DNA from: an uncultured Duncaniella sp. | GTDB lineage: Bacteria > Bacteroidota > Bacteroidia > Bacteroidales > Muribaculaceae | Length of the DNA: 64,000 nt | Direction of reading: 5' to 3' | Assembly: GCA_910584825.1 (NCBI GenBank) | Contig: CAJUCI010000002.1 | Coordinates: 62,001-126,000, forward strand | In this document: positions 8,971 through 18,700 of the stretch, piece by piece | Position numbering within the stretch: the stretch's first letter is position 1 | How the letters are laid out: every line of letters starts with the position of its first letter | Position numbers and translations under genes: made by a program | Notes under the pieces: generated by a model | Database searches by the model: none | What the model saw: the letters and a program-made list of their open reading frames with translations, nothing else | Told to the model about the DNA's origin: nothing

Positions 8971-9182
8971 GCACCCTGAGAAGCATTTCTCGTCTTTTAC
9001 AAACTTTAACATATATTCCCCCCGTTTTTCATCGAACTTTTCCCGTGCGGCGATGTTATACATATGCAACCCGCATTTTTTGAATCTTTACCCGCCTGAA
9101 AAAGGCCATCCACAGTTTTTTTATCTACACCCTATTCTTTTACAACCTGCACATTTTTTTAATCTTTTAAGACGGAATCGAC

Positions 9183-9344
9183 ATGGAAAGTTTAATGTAT
9201 GATTTTTTCAGCAATGGTGCTTCCATAGCAACATCATCAGAATCTGCTCACAGCTCGTATGACTTCATGGCTGACTGGCAGCCCGGAGGACAGGATGTGA
9301 ACGCCACCGTGCGTTCTAACGAATACCTCTCAGACTGGAATTAA
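9183..9344 (+). CDS. Small hypothetical protein, 53 residues
   Basis: An ATG-to-TAA frame of 53 codons. The peptide starts MESLMYDFFSNGASIA, has a serine-rich middle, then YDFMADWQPGGQDVN and ends SNEYLSDWN. It is acidic, has no signal peptide or membrane segment, and contains two short D-W motifs (MADWQ, SDWN). Upstream is a 200-nt AT-rich leader without a clear -7 box; downstream is a 41-nt stem-loop and then the terminator at 9429. I do not recognise the family. The frame has ordinary codon usage and sits between terminators as a separate unit, which favours a real gene, but this is not proven. Confidence 0.45.
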   Translation: MESLMYDFFSNGASIATSSESAHSSYDFMADWQPGGQDVNATVRSNEYLSDWN

Positions 9345-9372
9345 GAACCTAAGCCTACAGCATAGCGTCAGC

Positions 9373-9413
9373 GATGCAGAGAGGGAGAGCGATTACTATT
9401 CTCCCGCTGCATC
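9373..9413 (+). other. Stem-loop 3' of the small protein gene
   Basis: GATGCAG (9373-9379) pairs with CTGCATC (9407-9413), and GGGAGA (9383-9388) pairs with TCTCCC (9400-9405). It follows the small protein stop codon by 28 nt and has no T-tract, so it may protect the 3' end of the transcript. Confidence 0.5.
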
Positions 9414-9428
9414 CATCCTAAAAGAAAA

Positions 9429-9458
9429 AGCCCCGGTGGCCGCAAGGCCATCGGGGCT
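9429..9458 (-). terminator. Rho-independent terminator of the S41 protease gene
   Basis: Stem AGCCCCGATGGCC / GGCCACCGGGGCT with a 4-nt loop, followed on the minus strand by TTTTTC and more T. It would also stop plus-strand transcription from the small gene, though with a weaker T-tract. Confidence 0.85.
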
Positions 9459-9494
9459 AAACTTCGCATTATTTAATCCATCGTGGGGACGATT

Positions 9495-12400
9495 CTATTT
9501 CTTGTCAATATCCTGAAGCAGGGTCTTGACGGCGGTGGTGAGCTGCTGGTCCTGACCCTTGACGATGAGTGCGGGGTCATTTGCCACCTTCACGTCAGGC
9601 TCGAGCTGAGTGTTCTCGAGGAAATTGCCCTCGGCTGTACGGAAACCTACCACAGGGATGCCGAAGTAGAGCGAGGGGTCCTGGAGGGTCACCCAGTTGA
9701 CCGAACTCATGGTGCCCGGCACTGGCATACCCACAATCTTGCCGAGCTTGTTGTGCTTATACATCCAGGGTGTGCCGTGGGCGTTGGAATAGTTGGCCTC
9801 GCCGGTAATCATAATCGAGGGGCGCAGCCAACGCTTTGAGGGCATCTCGCCGCTCTTGACGCCGCGTATCTCCTGAGTCAGATACTTCTTGCCGCTGAAC
9901 AGTATCTCTATATCCTCGTGCAGACGGCCACCGCCGTTAAAGCGGGTGTCAATCACGATACCGTCACGGTCAGCATAACGGCCGAGCACGTCGGCATAGA
10001 TTTCGCGGTAAGAACCGTCGTCCATCGACTTGATGTGCACATAGCCGAGACGTCCGCCCGAGAGGGAGTCAACAATGTGGCGGTTGCGCTCTACCCAGCG
10101 GTCGTAAAGCAGACCGTTGACCGTACCGACATTTACGGGGAGCACCACCTCCTCGACCTTCTCGCCCGAGGGGAGGGTGAATGCCACGAGGGTCTTGGTG
10201 CGCACGCGGTTGTTGAGCAGTGCGAGCGGGTCGCTGTCCTTTCCGAGGGTCTTGCCGTCAATGGCGGTGATGATTGAGCCGGCCTTCATCTGCGACGAAG
10301 TGCGGTCAAACGGACCGTTCTTCAACACCTCGGCCACACGGAGTCCGTCGCCGGTATAGGCCACGTCATAGAGCAGGCCGAGTGATGCTGTCGGGTCGGG
10401 CGAACCGTTGCCACGGTAGCGGCAGCCGGTGTGGCTCACGTTGAGCTCGCCGAGCAGCTCGGCAGCCATTTCGGCAAAATCATAGTTATTGTTGATGTGG
10501 GGGAGGAACTTGCGCGAGTTCTTTCCGAGGCCCTCCCAGTCGGCACCGAACATATCCTTGACAAGGAAACGCTTGGCCTCCTGGTCGAGAATGTAGTCAT
10601 ACATGTACTCGCGCTCCTTGGCATGGTCGACATCCTGGGTCGTTGAGAGCGAGATGCTTTCCATCTTGCCGCCGGGGAGCGACATCTTGCGCAGCTGCGA
10701 ACCCATGAGGAAGAGGTTCTTGCCTGCGGCATCGGGTATCATGTTGGCGTTAGAGCCTATGCTCTTGAAGAGCGACACGTCACCCTTACGCAGGTCCTTC
10801 TTCCAGAGGCCGTAGCTGTCGTCGGTCTTGGCTATGAAATAGAGTGTCTCGCCGTCATTGTCGACATACATGTCGCCGAGGTTGGACGAGAACGGGGTCA
10901 GGCGCACGATGCGGTCCTGAATGCCCTCGGTCTCAACGGTCACGTGGTCCTCAGGCTTCTCGTCCTTGGCATCGGCCTTCTTGGAGTCCTTCTTGCCCTT
11001 CTTCTTATCATCCTTTGCGTCCTTCTTGTCGGCGTTGCGCTTCTGCGACTTCTCCACCTCCTTCAGCAGGGCGAAATCCTCTTCTGACAGGCGGTAGCGG
11101 TCATATGCCTCTCGGTTGGTGAAGGCCATGAGCACGTCGCTCGTCGCGCCCCACGAGGCATGGTTCTTCATGCCGTAGCGGTCGCTCTCGAATATCACGG
11201 CATCACCGTTCATCACCCAGCGGGGGTTGAAGTTGGAGTATGCGTCGTTGGTTATGTTGATAAGCTCGCCTGTGTTGGCGTTGATGATGGCTATGTCATA
11301 GTACGGGTCGCGCTGATGCACGTCGATGGTAGCCGCAAGCCACTCGCTGTCAGGCGACCAGTCGAGCATGATGTCACCGTCGCGGGCAGTGTAGGTCTCG
11401 CCGTTGGTCAGGAGCTTCACCTTGCGTGACTTCAGGTCCATTACGGCAATCTTGTTGCCGTCCTGGATAAAGGCCATGCGCTCGCCGTTGGGCGAGATGA
11501 GCGGATTCTGACGGTCGATGTTATCCTTGGCCGGGAACACCGCAGTCTCCTCGATAATCGTGGCGTTGGGGAAGTTGGGGTCCTCGTCGCGTCCGATTGT
11601 GGCCTTATATATATTAAGGTGGCCGTCGCGGTCAGAGTTGTAGTAGATAGTGCGGTTGTCAGCCCACGAGGGGGAATCCTCACCCTGCGGAGTCTTGGTA
11701 ATCTGACGTGTGGTGGGATACTCCACCGAGGTCACGAAGATGTCGCCGTGATTGGAGAACGCCACCTGCTTGCCGTCAGGCGAGGGCACTGCACCGGCTG
11801 CGCCCGACACTCTGCGGCGGGTCACATCCTCCACGTCATCGGTGACGATGTCGATGGCCACCTTCTTGGGCTGGCCACCCTTGTCGCTCATGGTGTAAAT
11901 CTCGCCGTCATATCCGAATGCGAGGGTGCCGTTGGCTCCGCGCGAGAGGAAACGCACGGGATGGGTCTTCATCTTGGTCACGGCTGTGACCTTCGACGGG
12001 TCGGAGAGCGGGAAGGAGTAGACGTTGAATGTGCCGCCGTCGCGCTCGCTCAGGAAGTAGACGGTCTCGCCGTCACCGCCGATAATGGGGTTGCGGGCCT
12101 CGCCTGCATGCTTGGACAGATTGGTGTGCGTACCTGTCTTGGCATCGTAACGCCACACGTCGCGGGTCACCGACGATGTGTGGTGCTTGCGCCATTCATC
12201 CTCCACGCCTTTGTGGTCATGATAGAGAAACGACTTGCCGTCGGGCAGGAACTCGACATTCAGAGCCGTGGTGCCGAGTATCTGGCGGGGACGTCCGCCG
12301 TCGACGGGCACACTGTAGAGCTGGGTCATGCGCCCCGAGGGGAACACGAGGCTCGATGCCGGAGCCTGTATGGCAGCCGAATAGACCACCGACTTGCCGT

Positions 12401-12749
12401 CGGGGGTAAATGCCTCGGGGGTCTCCGAAGCCGAGTTGTATGTGAGACGTTTAGCCGTACCGCCGTCGGCACTCATTATGAAGATGTCCTGTCCGCCCTC
12501 GCGGTCGCTTGCAAAGGCTATTGTACGGCCGTCGGGCGACCATACGGGCACTGATTCGTATGACGTGGCTGTGGTGAGCCGTTTAGCCTGTCCGCCTGAC
12601 GCAGGCACTGTGTAAATGTCCCCCTTGTAGGTGAAAGCGATGGTGTTGCCGTCGGGTGAGATTCTCACGTCGCGGAGCCACAGCGGGGTGGCCGCGCCCG
12701 CCCACAATGCCGCACCCGCAAGGAAGAGTGACGATACGAGCTTTTTCAT
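9495..12749 (-). CDS. Tricorn-like S41 family protease, exported
   Basis: A 1084-residue protein with a signal peptide (MKKLVSSLFLAGAALWAGA). Residues 20-560 hold repeated WD40/TolB-like propeller blades (WSPDGRTIAFASDREGGQDI and similar). A lysine/aspartate-rich linker follows (about 570-600). The tricorn core begins near 750: LGELNVSHTG carries the catalytic Ser-His pair known from tricorn (S745/H746 there). A PDZ domain follows (about 800-870), then the S41 domain with the nucleophile in ANYSNAHG (about 985) and the glutamate in AEGNFLENTQLEPDV (about 1045). The family degrades peptides; here it acts outside the cytoplasm. It is monocistronic, with the terminator at 9429. Confidence 0.93.
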   Translation of the reverse strand: MKKLVSSLFLAGAALWAGAATPLWLRDVRISPDGNTIAFTYKGDIYTVPASGGQAKRLTTATSYESVPVWSPDGRTIAFASDREGGQDIFIMSADGGTAKRLTYNSASETPEAFTPDGKSVVYSAAIQAPASSLVFPSGRMTQLYSVPVDGGRPRQILGTTALNVEFLPDGKSFLYHDHKGVEDEWRKHHTSSVTRDVWRYDAKTGTHTNLSKHAGEARNPIIGGDGETVYFLSERDGGTFNVYSFPLSDPSKVTAVTKMKTHPVRFLSRGANGTLAFGYDGEIYTMSDKGGQPKKVAIDIVTDDVEDVTRRRVSGAAGAVPSPDGKQVAFSNHGDIFVTSVEYPTTRQITKTPQGEDSPSWADNRTIYYNSDRDGHLNIYKATIGRDEDPNFPNATIIEETAVFPAKDNIDRQNPLISPNGERMAFIQDGNKIAVMDLKSRKVKLLTNGETYTARDGDIMLDWSPDSEWLAATIDVHQRDPYYDIAIINANTGELINITNDAYSNFNPRWVMNGDAVIFESDRYGMKNHASWGATSDVLMAFTNREAYDRYRLSEEDFALLKEVEKSQKRNADKKDAKDDKKKGKKDSKKADAKDEKPEDHVTVETEGIQDRIVRLTPFSSNLGDMYVDNDGETLYFIAKTDDSYGLWKKDLRKGDVSLFKSIGSNANMIPDAAGKNLFLMGSQLRKMSLPGGKMESISLSTTQDVDHAKEREYMYDYILDQEAKRFLVKDMFGADWEGLGKNSRKFLPHINNNYDFAEMAAELLGELNVSHTGCRYRGNGSPDPTASLGLLYDVAYTGDGLRVAEVLKNGPFDRTSSQMKAGSIITAIDGKTLGKDSDPLALLNNRVRTKTLVAFTLPSGEKVEEVVLPVNVGTVNGLLYDRWVERNRHIVDSLSGGRLGYVHIKSMDDGSYREIYADVLGRYADRDGIVIDTRFNGGGRLHEDIEILFSGKKYLTQEIRGVKSGEMPSKRWLRPSIMITGEANYSNAHGTPWMYKHNKLGKIVGMPVPGTMSSVNWVTLQDPSLYFGIPVVGFRTAEGNFLENTQLEPDVKVANDPALIVKGQDQQLTTAVKTLLQDIDKK

Positions 12750-12812
12750 TTGTTTGTTATATCGGGTTAGAAATGTGAAAACGAAACGAGTTTTATAGGC
12801 TATGATAGCTTC

Positions 12813-13730
12813 TTATTTTTTCCACTGACGCCTCTGCAGATAGTCTGACAGCCATACGCCGAAGAGGATGAGCGCGCAGCCCGTGCCGCCGATTACGGTG
12901 ACCTGCTCATGAATGATTATCACCGAGAACACCAGTGTGACTATAGGCTGAAAATACAGGTAGTTGGAAGCGTTGACCGAACCGAGCTTATTGATGGCGA
13001 GGGCCCACAGCAGATAAGCCGCCATCGAGCAGACGAGTCCGAGAAACGCGAGATTGCCCATCACGGACGGGCGAAGCAGTATGTCGAGCGGCGCAATCTC
13101 AGGCTCGAGAAGCAGAAACGGGATGGCAGTCAGCACACCATAGAAGAACACCTTGCGCGTGATAAACCGGGCGTCATAATGGGCATTGAGAGGCTTGAGC
13201 ACAAGGCAATATATGGCCCAGCAGAGTGCGGCAAGGAGTGCGAGCATATCGCCGAGCGGATTGATGCTGAGATTAAAGCTGCTGTTGAATATCACAAGTC
13301 CCACGCCGAGAAACGCCACCATCGACCCGACATATGCCCCGCGACCCGGCCTCTCGGTCTTATAGATGGCACCCACCAGCAGCACCGTGAGCAGTGGCGA
13401 CATCGAGGTGATGAGCGACACATTGGTCACAAGCGTGTACTCCAGGGCCACATTCTCTGCGATGAAATAGACCGAACCCGCCACGATGCCGCAGAGCACG
13501 AACAGCAACTCGTCCTTCAGCGAGTTGGCCCACAGCTTCTGATGGCACATGGCCAGCGTTATGGCATAGGCGAGGGTGAAACGGTAGATATAGATTTCTA
13601 TCGGGTGCAGCCCGTTGTCGAGCAGCACGCGGGTGCTTATGAACGACAGCCCCCATGCGGTGACTGCGATTAGAGCGAAGATGTGATAGACCCAAAGGTT
13701 ATTCCTTACCGAAACGCGCTTTGTTTCCAT
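12813..13730 (-). CDS. EamA/DMT-family transporter
   Basis: A 305-residue membrane protein with ten predicted hydrophobic helices in two repeated five-helix halves, typical of the drug/metabolite transporter family (RhaT/EamA). The first half opens with FALIAVTAWGLSFISTRVLL, and the second with LLALLAALCWAIYCLVLKPL. Such proteins export metabolites; the substrate cannot be told from sequence. The gene lies 63 bp upstream of the tricorn-like gene on the same strand and has a good promoter in the divergent region shared with the DUF1846 gene. Confidence 0.9.
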   Translation of the reverse strand: METKRVSVRNNLWVYHIFALIAVTAWGLSFISTRVLLDNGLHPIEIYIYRFTLAYAITLAMCHQKLWANSLKDELLFVLCGIVAGSVYFIAENVALEYTLVTNVSLITSMSPLLTVLLVGAIYKTERPGRGAYVGSMVAFLGVGLVIFNSSFNLSINPLGDMLALLAALCWAIYCLVLKPLNAHYDARFITRKVFFYGVLTAIPFLLLEPEIAPLDILLRPSVMGNLAFLGLVCSMAAYLLWALAINKLGSVNASNYLYFQPIVTLVFSVIIIHEQVTVIGGTGCALILFGVWLSDYLQRRQWKK

Positions 13731-13828
13731 GGCTTAACGTGATTTTATGGTCGTGACTGATGATTGAATAGTTAACCCTACCTTGTCGCCGGGCTTTGTG
13801 ACCGAATTTATGAAGGTTGAATTACATG

Positions 13829-13859
13829 CAAATGTACGATTATTTTTCCACATGGCAAA
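13829..13859 (-). promoter_or_regulatory. Promoter of the EamA transporter gene
   Basis: On the minus strand TTTG (13859-13856), 19 bp, TACATTTG (13836-13829). The leader to the start codon at 13730 is about 90 nt. Confidence 0.7.
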
Positions 13860-13895
13860 GCTATTAAAAATATCTTAAAAATATTGTGTGCCGAA

Positions 13896-13927
13896 GTTGC
13901 TGACACGCCGAAAAAATCATAACTTTG
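13896..13927 (+). promoter_or_regulatory. Promoter of the DUF1846 gene, giving an almost leaderless mRNA
   Basis: GTTG (13896-13899), 20 bp, TAACTTTG (13920-13927). The start codon ATG is at 13936-13938, only 8 bp after the -7 box, so transcription would begin within a few bases of the start codon. Confidence 0.65.
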
Positions 13928-13935
13928 CAGTCCGT

Positions 13936-15423
13936 ATGAAATACGGTTTTGACAACGAGAAATATCTCAGGATTCAGTCCGAACACATTCAGGAGCGCAT
14001 CTCCAAGTTCGGCAACAAGCTGTACCTCGAGCTTGGAGGTAAGCTCTTCGATGACCACCACGCCAGCCGCGTGCTGCCCGGCTTCCGCCCCGACAGCAAG
14101 CTGAGCATGCTCTCAAAACTCAGCGACCACGCCGAGATTGTGATAGTGATAAGCGCGGTCGACATCGAGAAAAACAAAGTACGTAACGACCTTGGCATCA
14201 CCTATGACATGGACGTGCTGCGCTTGCGCGACGAGTTCCAGAGCCGTGGCTTCCTCGTCAGCTCGGTGGTGATTACCCACTACAACGGCCAGAGCAGTGC
14301 CGACGCCTTCCGCGCCCGCCTCGAGCGCATGGGCATCACCACCTACTACCACTACCTCATCGACGGCTATCCCCACAACGTCGACCTCATCGCATCCGAC
14401 AAGGGCTTCGGACGCAACGACTATGTCGAGACCACCCGCCCGCTCGTCATCGTCACCGCCCCCGGCCCCGGCAGCGGCAAGATGGCCGTGTGCCTGAGCC
14501 AGCTCTACAACGAGCACAAGCGCGGCATCGAGGCCGGATATGCCAAGTTTGAGACATTCCCCGTCTGGAGCCTGCCCCTCAAGCACCCCGTCAACATCGC
14601 CTACGAGGCCGCCACTGCCGACCTCAACGACGTCAACATGATTGACCCCTTCCACCTCGAGGCCTACGGCAAGACCGCCATCAACTACAACCGCGACATC
14701 GAGATTTTCCCCGTGCTCAACGCCCTCTTCGAGGGCATCTACGGCGAGAACCCCTACAAATCGCCCACCGACATGGGCGTGAACATGGTGGGATTCTGCA
14801 TCAATGACGACGAGGTGTGCCGCAAGGCGTCAAACGACGAAATCATACGCCGCTACTTCACCGCACTCAACCATCTCGCGCAGGGCGAGGGCAACGATGC
14901 CGAGGTCAACAAGATAGCACTCCTGTTCAAGCAGGCCAAGATTGACCCCTCCTACCGCAAGCCCGTGACCGCCGCCCGCGAGCGTGCCGAGCGCAGCGGT
15001 GTGCCCTGCTCGGCCATCGAACTGGCCGACGGCACCGTCATCACCGCCGAGACCAGCGCGCTGCTCGGCCCGAGTGCTGCACTCATCCTCAACGCCATCA
15101 AGCACCTGGCGGGCATTGACCATTCGGTCAAGCTCATCCCCCAGGCCATGATTGAGCCGATACAGCACACCAAAATCAACTATCTGCGCAGCCACAACCC
15201 GCGTCTGCACACCGACGAGGTGCTCGTGGCTCTCGCCGTGCTCAGCACTCATGACGAGAACTGCCGCCGCGCACTCGAAAAGCTCCCCGAACTTGACGGA
15301 TGCCAGGTGCACTCCACCGTGATGCTCGGCGAGGTTGACCACAAGATATTCAAGAAACTCGGCGTCGGTCTGACCTGCGACCCCGCCAAAAAGAAACCGA
15401 CCCCCATCCCCTCGGCAGAATAA
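13936..15423 (+). CDS. DUF1846 family protein
   Basis: A 495-residue cytoplasmic protein matching the full DUF1846 length. The start at 13936 (MKYGFDNEKYLRIQSEHIQE) is the family's usual N-terminus; the longer frame from 13888 would run through the promoter. Seen are the family's ELGGKLFDDHHASRVLPGF segment (about residues 34-52), the glycine-rich TAPGPGSGKMAVCLSQL (about 176-192) and GVNMVGFCI (about 282). The family has P-loop-like and ligase-like folds in solved structures, but no agreed biochemical function is known to me. No neighbour suggests a pathway: it is flanked by an exporter and a repeat cluster. Confidence 0.92.
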   Translation: MKYGFDNEKYLRIQSEHIQERISKFGNKLYLELGGKLFDDHHASRVLPGFRPDSKLSMLSKLSDHAEIVIVISAVDIEKNKVRNDLGITYDMDVLRLRDEFQSRGFLVSSVVITHYNGQSSADAFRARLERMGITTYYHYLIDGYPHNVDLIASDKGFGRNDYVETTRPLVIVTAPGPGSGKMAVCLSQLYNEHKRGIEAGYAKFETFPVWSLPLKHPVNIAYEAATADLNDVNMIDPFHLEAYGKTAINYNRDIEIFPVLNALFEGIYGENPYKSPTDMGVNMVGFCINDDEVCRKASNDEIIRRYFTALNHLAQGEGNDAEVNKIALLFKQAKIDPSYRKPVTAARERAERSGVPCSAIELADGTVITAETSALLGPSAALILNAIKHLAGIDHSVKLIPQAMIEPIQHTKINYLRSHNPRLHTDEVLVALAVLSTHDENCRRALEKLPELDGCQVHSTVMLGEVDHKIFKKLGVGLTCDPAKKKPTPIPSAE

Positions 15424-15435
15424 CAGCCGCAGGGC

Positions 15436-15558
15436 AGGAGCGACGGCTTCAGCCGTCGATATGGCACAAACGATGTAACTCAACCTTGTGATGGCTGATA
15501 CGTCGTGTCATATCGACGGCTGAAGCCGTCGCTCCTACCCTGAAGCCGTCGCTCCTAT
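15436..15558. repeat. REP-like inverted pair (REPIN-type) with an extra half copy
   Basis: Left unit AGGAGCGACGGCTTCAGCCG continuing to ATATG (15436-15463); right unit is its inverse, CATATCGACGGCTGAAGCCG to TCCTAC (15509-15538). A further TGAAGCCGTCGCTCCTA follows at 15541. Each unit is itself a hairpin (CGACGGCT / AGCCGTCG). Other copies are at 8854, 23263 and 45839. Confidence 0.85.
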
Positions 15559-15775
15559 CCTGCGGTCAATCGCAAGAGGTTTTCGCCGAAAAATTGTTTT
15601 TTAGGACGCATTTATTAGGATTTTAACCTAAAAACCATTAAATTTGCACTTTGAATGAAAAACCTGGCCTGCGCATAGGCCGACAAGTCTAATACCATAA
15701 TTTCGATAGTAAATTCCATACTGATAATTATCACAATTTTTTAACCACAATTTAATACCAACTATTTTTCAATTT
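15559..15775 (+). promoter_or_regulatory. Leader and likely promoter of the giant pectinesterase gene
   Basis: A -7 element TAAATTTG at 15639-15646 lacks a clear -33 box. The predicted 5' leader is about 120 nt and includes a small hairpin (GGCCT GCGCAT AGGCC near 15665). No other gene is seen in the 15424-15775 gap apart from the REP-like pair. Confidence 0.4.
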
Positions 15776-18700
15776 ATGACAAGGAAAATTTTTAAGATTG
15801 CCCTCGTCCTCGCATGTCTCGTCGGCTTCCAGTCGGCCCGTGCAGAGTTCAAGGACATCAAGATTGACCTGACCGGGCAGGGTGTACTGCAAGCCGATGA
15901 GCTGAAGCAGGGCACCGCGGTAAAGTTTGGCGTAGTCGTGGCCGCTGATGGAACGAATACGCGAGTGGATGCCACCGATGCATCTGCCAACATAGTAATC
16001 GACGGCAAGTATTGGAACGACCACGGCTTGGGCGGTGGCTCCATCATCACACTCAATGTCGACGGCCCCGTCAAAATCGGCCTCGGCACATGCCAGTATG
16101 GCGGTGGCGATGTCACTGTAACCAACCGTGCCGGTGACACCGTCCTGACAATGAACAGCAACGACGGCACATGCTGGAAAGCCAACAATGAGAAGTATGC
16201 CTACGGAACCTATAAAGGCGAGGCTGATGTCCTCACCATCAAGGTCGGCAATTATCTCCCTGCAATCACAGTCGGGGCAGTCAATCCCGCCGACCTCGTG
16301 GAGGATGCGACCGTGACCTATAGCCTCGGCGAGTATGCCGGTGCAGGTGTCGTGCCCGCTGCCGAGAAGGTAGAGATTGGCAAGACATTCACCATCCCCG
16401 CCAACTTCACCATCTATCAGGAGGGCAAGACCCTCGTTGGCTGGACCGACGGCAGCAAGACCTACGAAATCGGCGAGATTGTCACCGTGCCCGGCGACAT
16501 CACCCTCACCCCCGCGTTCGTCGACAACACCGTCACCCTCGCTGACCGCACCGAGCCCCTCACCATCAAGTGGGATTTCCAACAGCGTAATGGTGCACCC
16601 GCTGTCGGATTTCAGAATGTTGATGGCTTTTGGGTAGCACAGGCCACCATCGGCACCGAGACCATCGACGTCGCTCTCCCCTTCAGCACCAAGCCCGGCA
16701 AGATTGCCAACGCCAACTGGAAAAACCGGGCGCAGATGAACGAGGGCACCTCGTTTACCGTACCCGCATGCGACGGAGCTGTGATTTCACTCGAATCAAT
16801 GAATGCCACCGATTCAACCGTCGACAAGAATAAGATGGAAACTAACGGCGGTAACGCATCCTTCACTTGTGCAGGCAAGATTGAGAACGCCAATCTTGTA
16901 ATTGGTAAGGCCGGTTCATATTACCGTTACATTCAGGTAATGCTCCCCGTAGCCAAGGCCTCCGGCGGCCAGGTATTCGACAATGTCGACGCCTCAGTTG
17001 TATGGGCATTCAACAGCGAGAATTATGCCAAAGACGTAACTGCAACTCCTGAAGATGGATTTGCCGTAAAGGATTTCGATATCGGCGTATGTACTTTCAA
17101 GAAAATAACATCCACAACTGTATGTCCTGACATAAAATTTGTAGATATTGCGTCAACAAACGGAGGCTCAGACATAGTGAAATGGGTAGTCAAGCCTGTC
17201 AAGGGTCTTACGTTCGCCCCTGTAAGCGTCAGCTTCTACATTGCACGTGACGGCACAGACGGTAATGGCAAGGACGTTAATGTAACAGGTGCTGTTACCG
17301 GCGGCGAATCAATCGTGTTCGGTTCAATCACCCCTCACCGCATGAACAAAACCCAAGCCGATGACAAGTTTGGCAAGGATGATTCATATACCATAAAATA
17401 CGAATACACTCTTACTGCCGACCAGCAAAAAGCCCTGACCTCAGGTGACGGCTTTGAGCTTGTACTCAACAACGGATATGGAACAACTAAGGGCTGTATG
17501 TACTCCGACGTTCACATCAATGGCATCCTGAACGGCACCTCTGAATCCGTTGAACTTTACACTTTCTCTGCCAACGCCAACATTGCCGAGGCCGGTAATA
17601 TCTCAGTCTACCCCAAGGCTGCCGAATATGAGGCCGGAACCGCTGTAAAACTCACCGCCGAGAAGAATTTCGGCTATAAGTTTGTCAACTGGACCGATGC
17701 TGCCGGTAAGGAAGTATCAGCCGAGTCAGCGTTCACCTACACCGTTGAGGCCAACGCCGAGCTGACCGCCAATTTCAAGGCCATCAACACATACGAACTC
17801 GCATATACCGTAGAGGGCGGTGCCAACGACTATCAGGTACAGCTCAGCCCCGCGCCCGTTGTGGTTGACGGCAAGAATATGTATGAGGAAGGCACCACAG
17901 TCACACTCAATGCCATCAGCAACGAGATTATAACATTCACCAACTGGAACGACGGCCAGAGCTCAAGCGAAATCCAGATAACGATGGATGGCGACCACAC
18001 CGACATCGTGGCCGGCTTTGACGCAATCGACTATATCGTAGCCTGGGACTTCATGAAGGCCGGCTGTGATGGTCGTTCCGCCGACTTTGCCGCCGCCGAC
18101 AATGACGCTGTGTCCCTCGTGATGCGCAACGCCGCAGGCGATACATCAGGATGGCTTGACAAGAGCCAGCTATCCTCAGGTGGCTACGAAGGCCGCCCCG
18201 CCGCTGTAAACTGGCGCAGAACCGTCCTTGGCGATTACTACTGGCAGACTACTGTCAATGCCGAGGCTTTCACCGACATCAAGGTGATTACCGCCATGAC
18301 CTACAACTACAACGCCTACACCACATATAATGTAGAGTACTCTCTCGACGGTGAGACATGGAGCAAAGTAGGCAGCATCACCATCGAAGGTGCCAAGAAA
18401 TGGACCGACGCCACCCTCCCCCTCCCCGCCGAGGCCAACAATCAGAAGGCCGTAAGCATCCGCTGGATTGCTGACAAGTCCTCTAAGATTGACGGCACAA
18501 CCTCCGATAACGACGGTATAGCTCTCGGTGCCACTTACATCGTCGGCACCGCCAAGCTCATTGACGACGGCACCGCACCCGTGCTCGTATCGCAGGTGCC
18601 TGAGAACAACTCCGAGACCGCCTCAATCAACGGCAAGATTGTCCTCACCTTCGACGAAAAGGTCAAGGTTAAGGAGGGCACAACCGCCACTCTCGGCGAC

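Noticed and set aside
8887..9202. Short open frames on both strands before the 53-residue gene
   Set aside because: They cross degenerate repeats, and no start context or conserved motif supports them.
11619..12554. 311-codon open frame on the plus strand
   Set aside because: Antisense shadow of the tricorn-like protease propeller.
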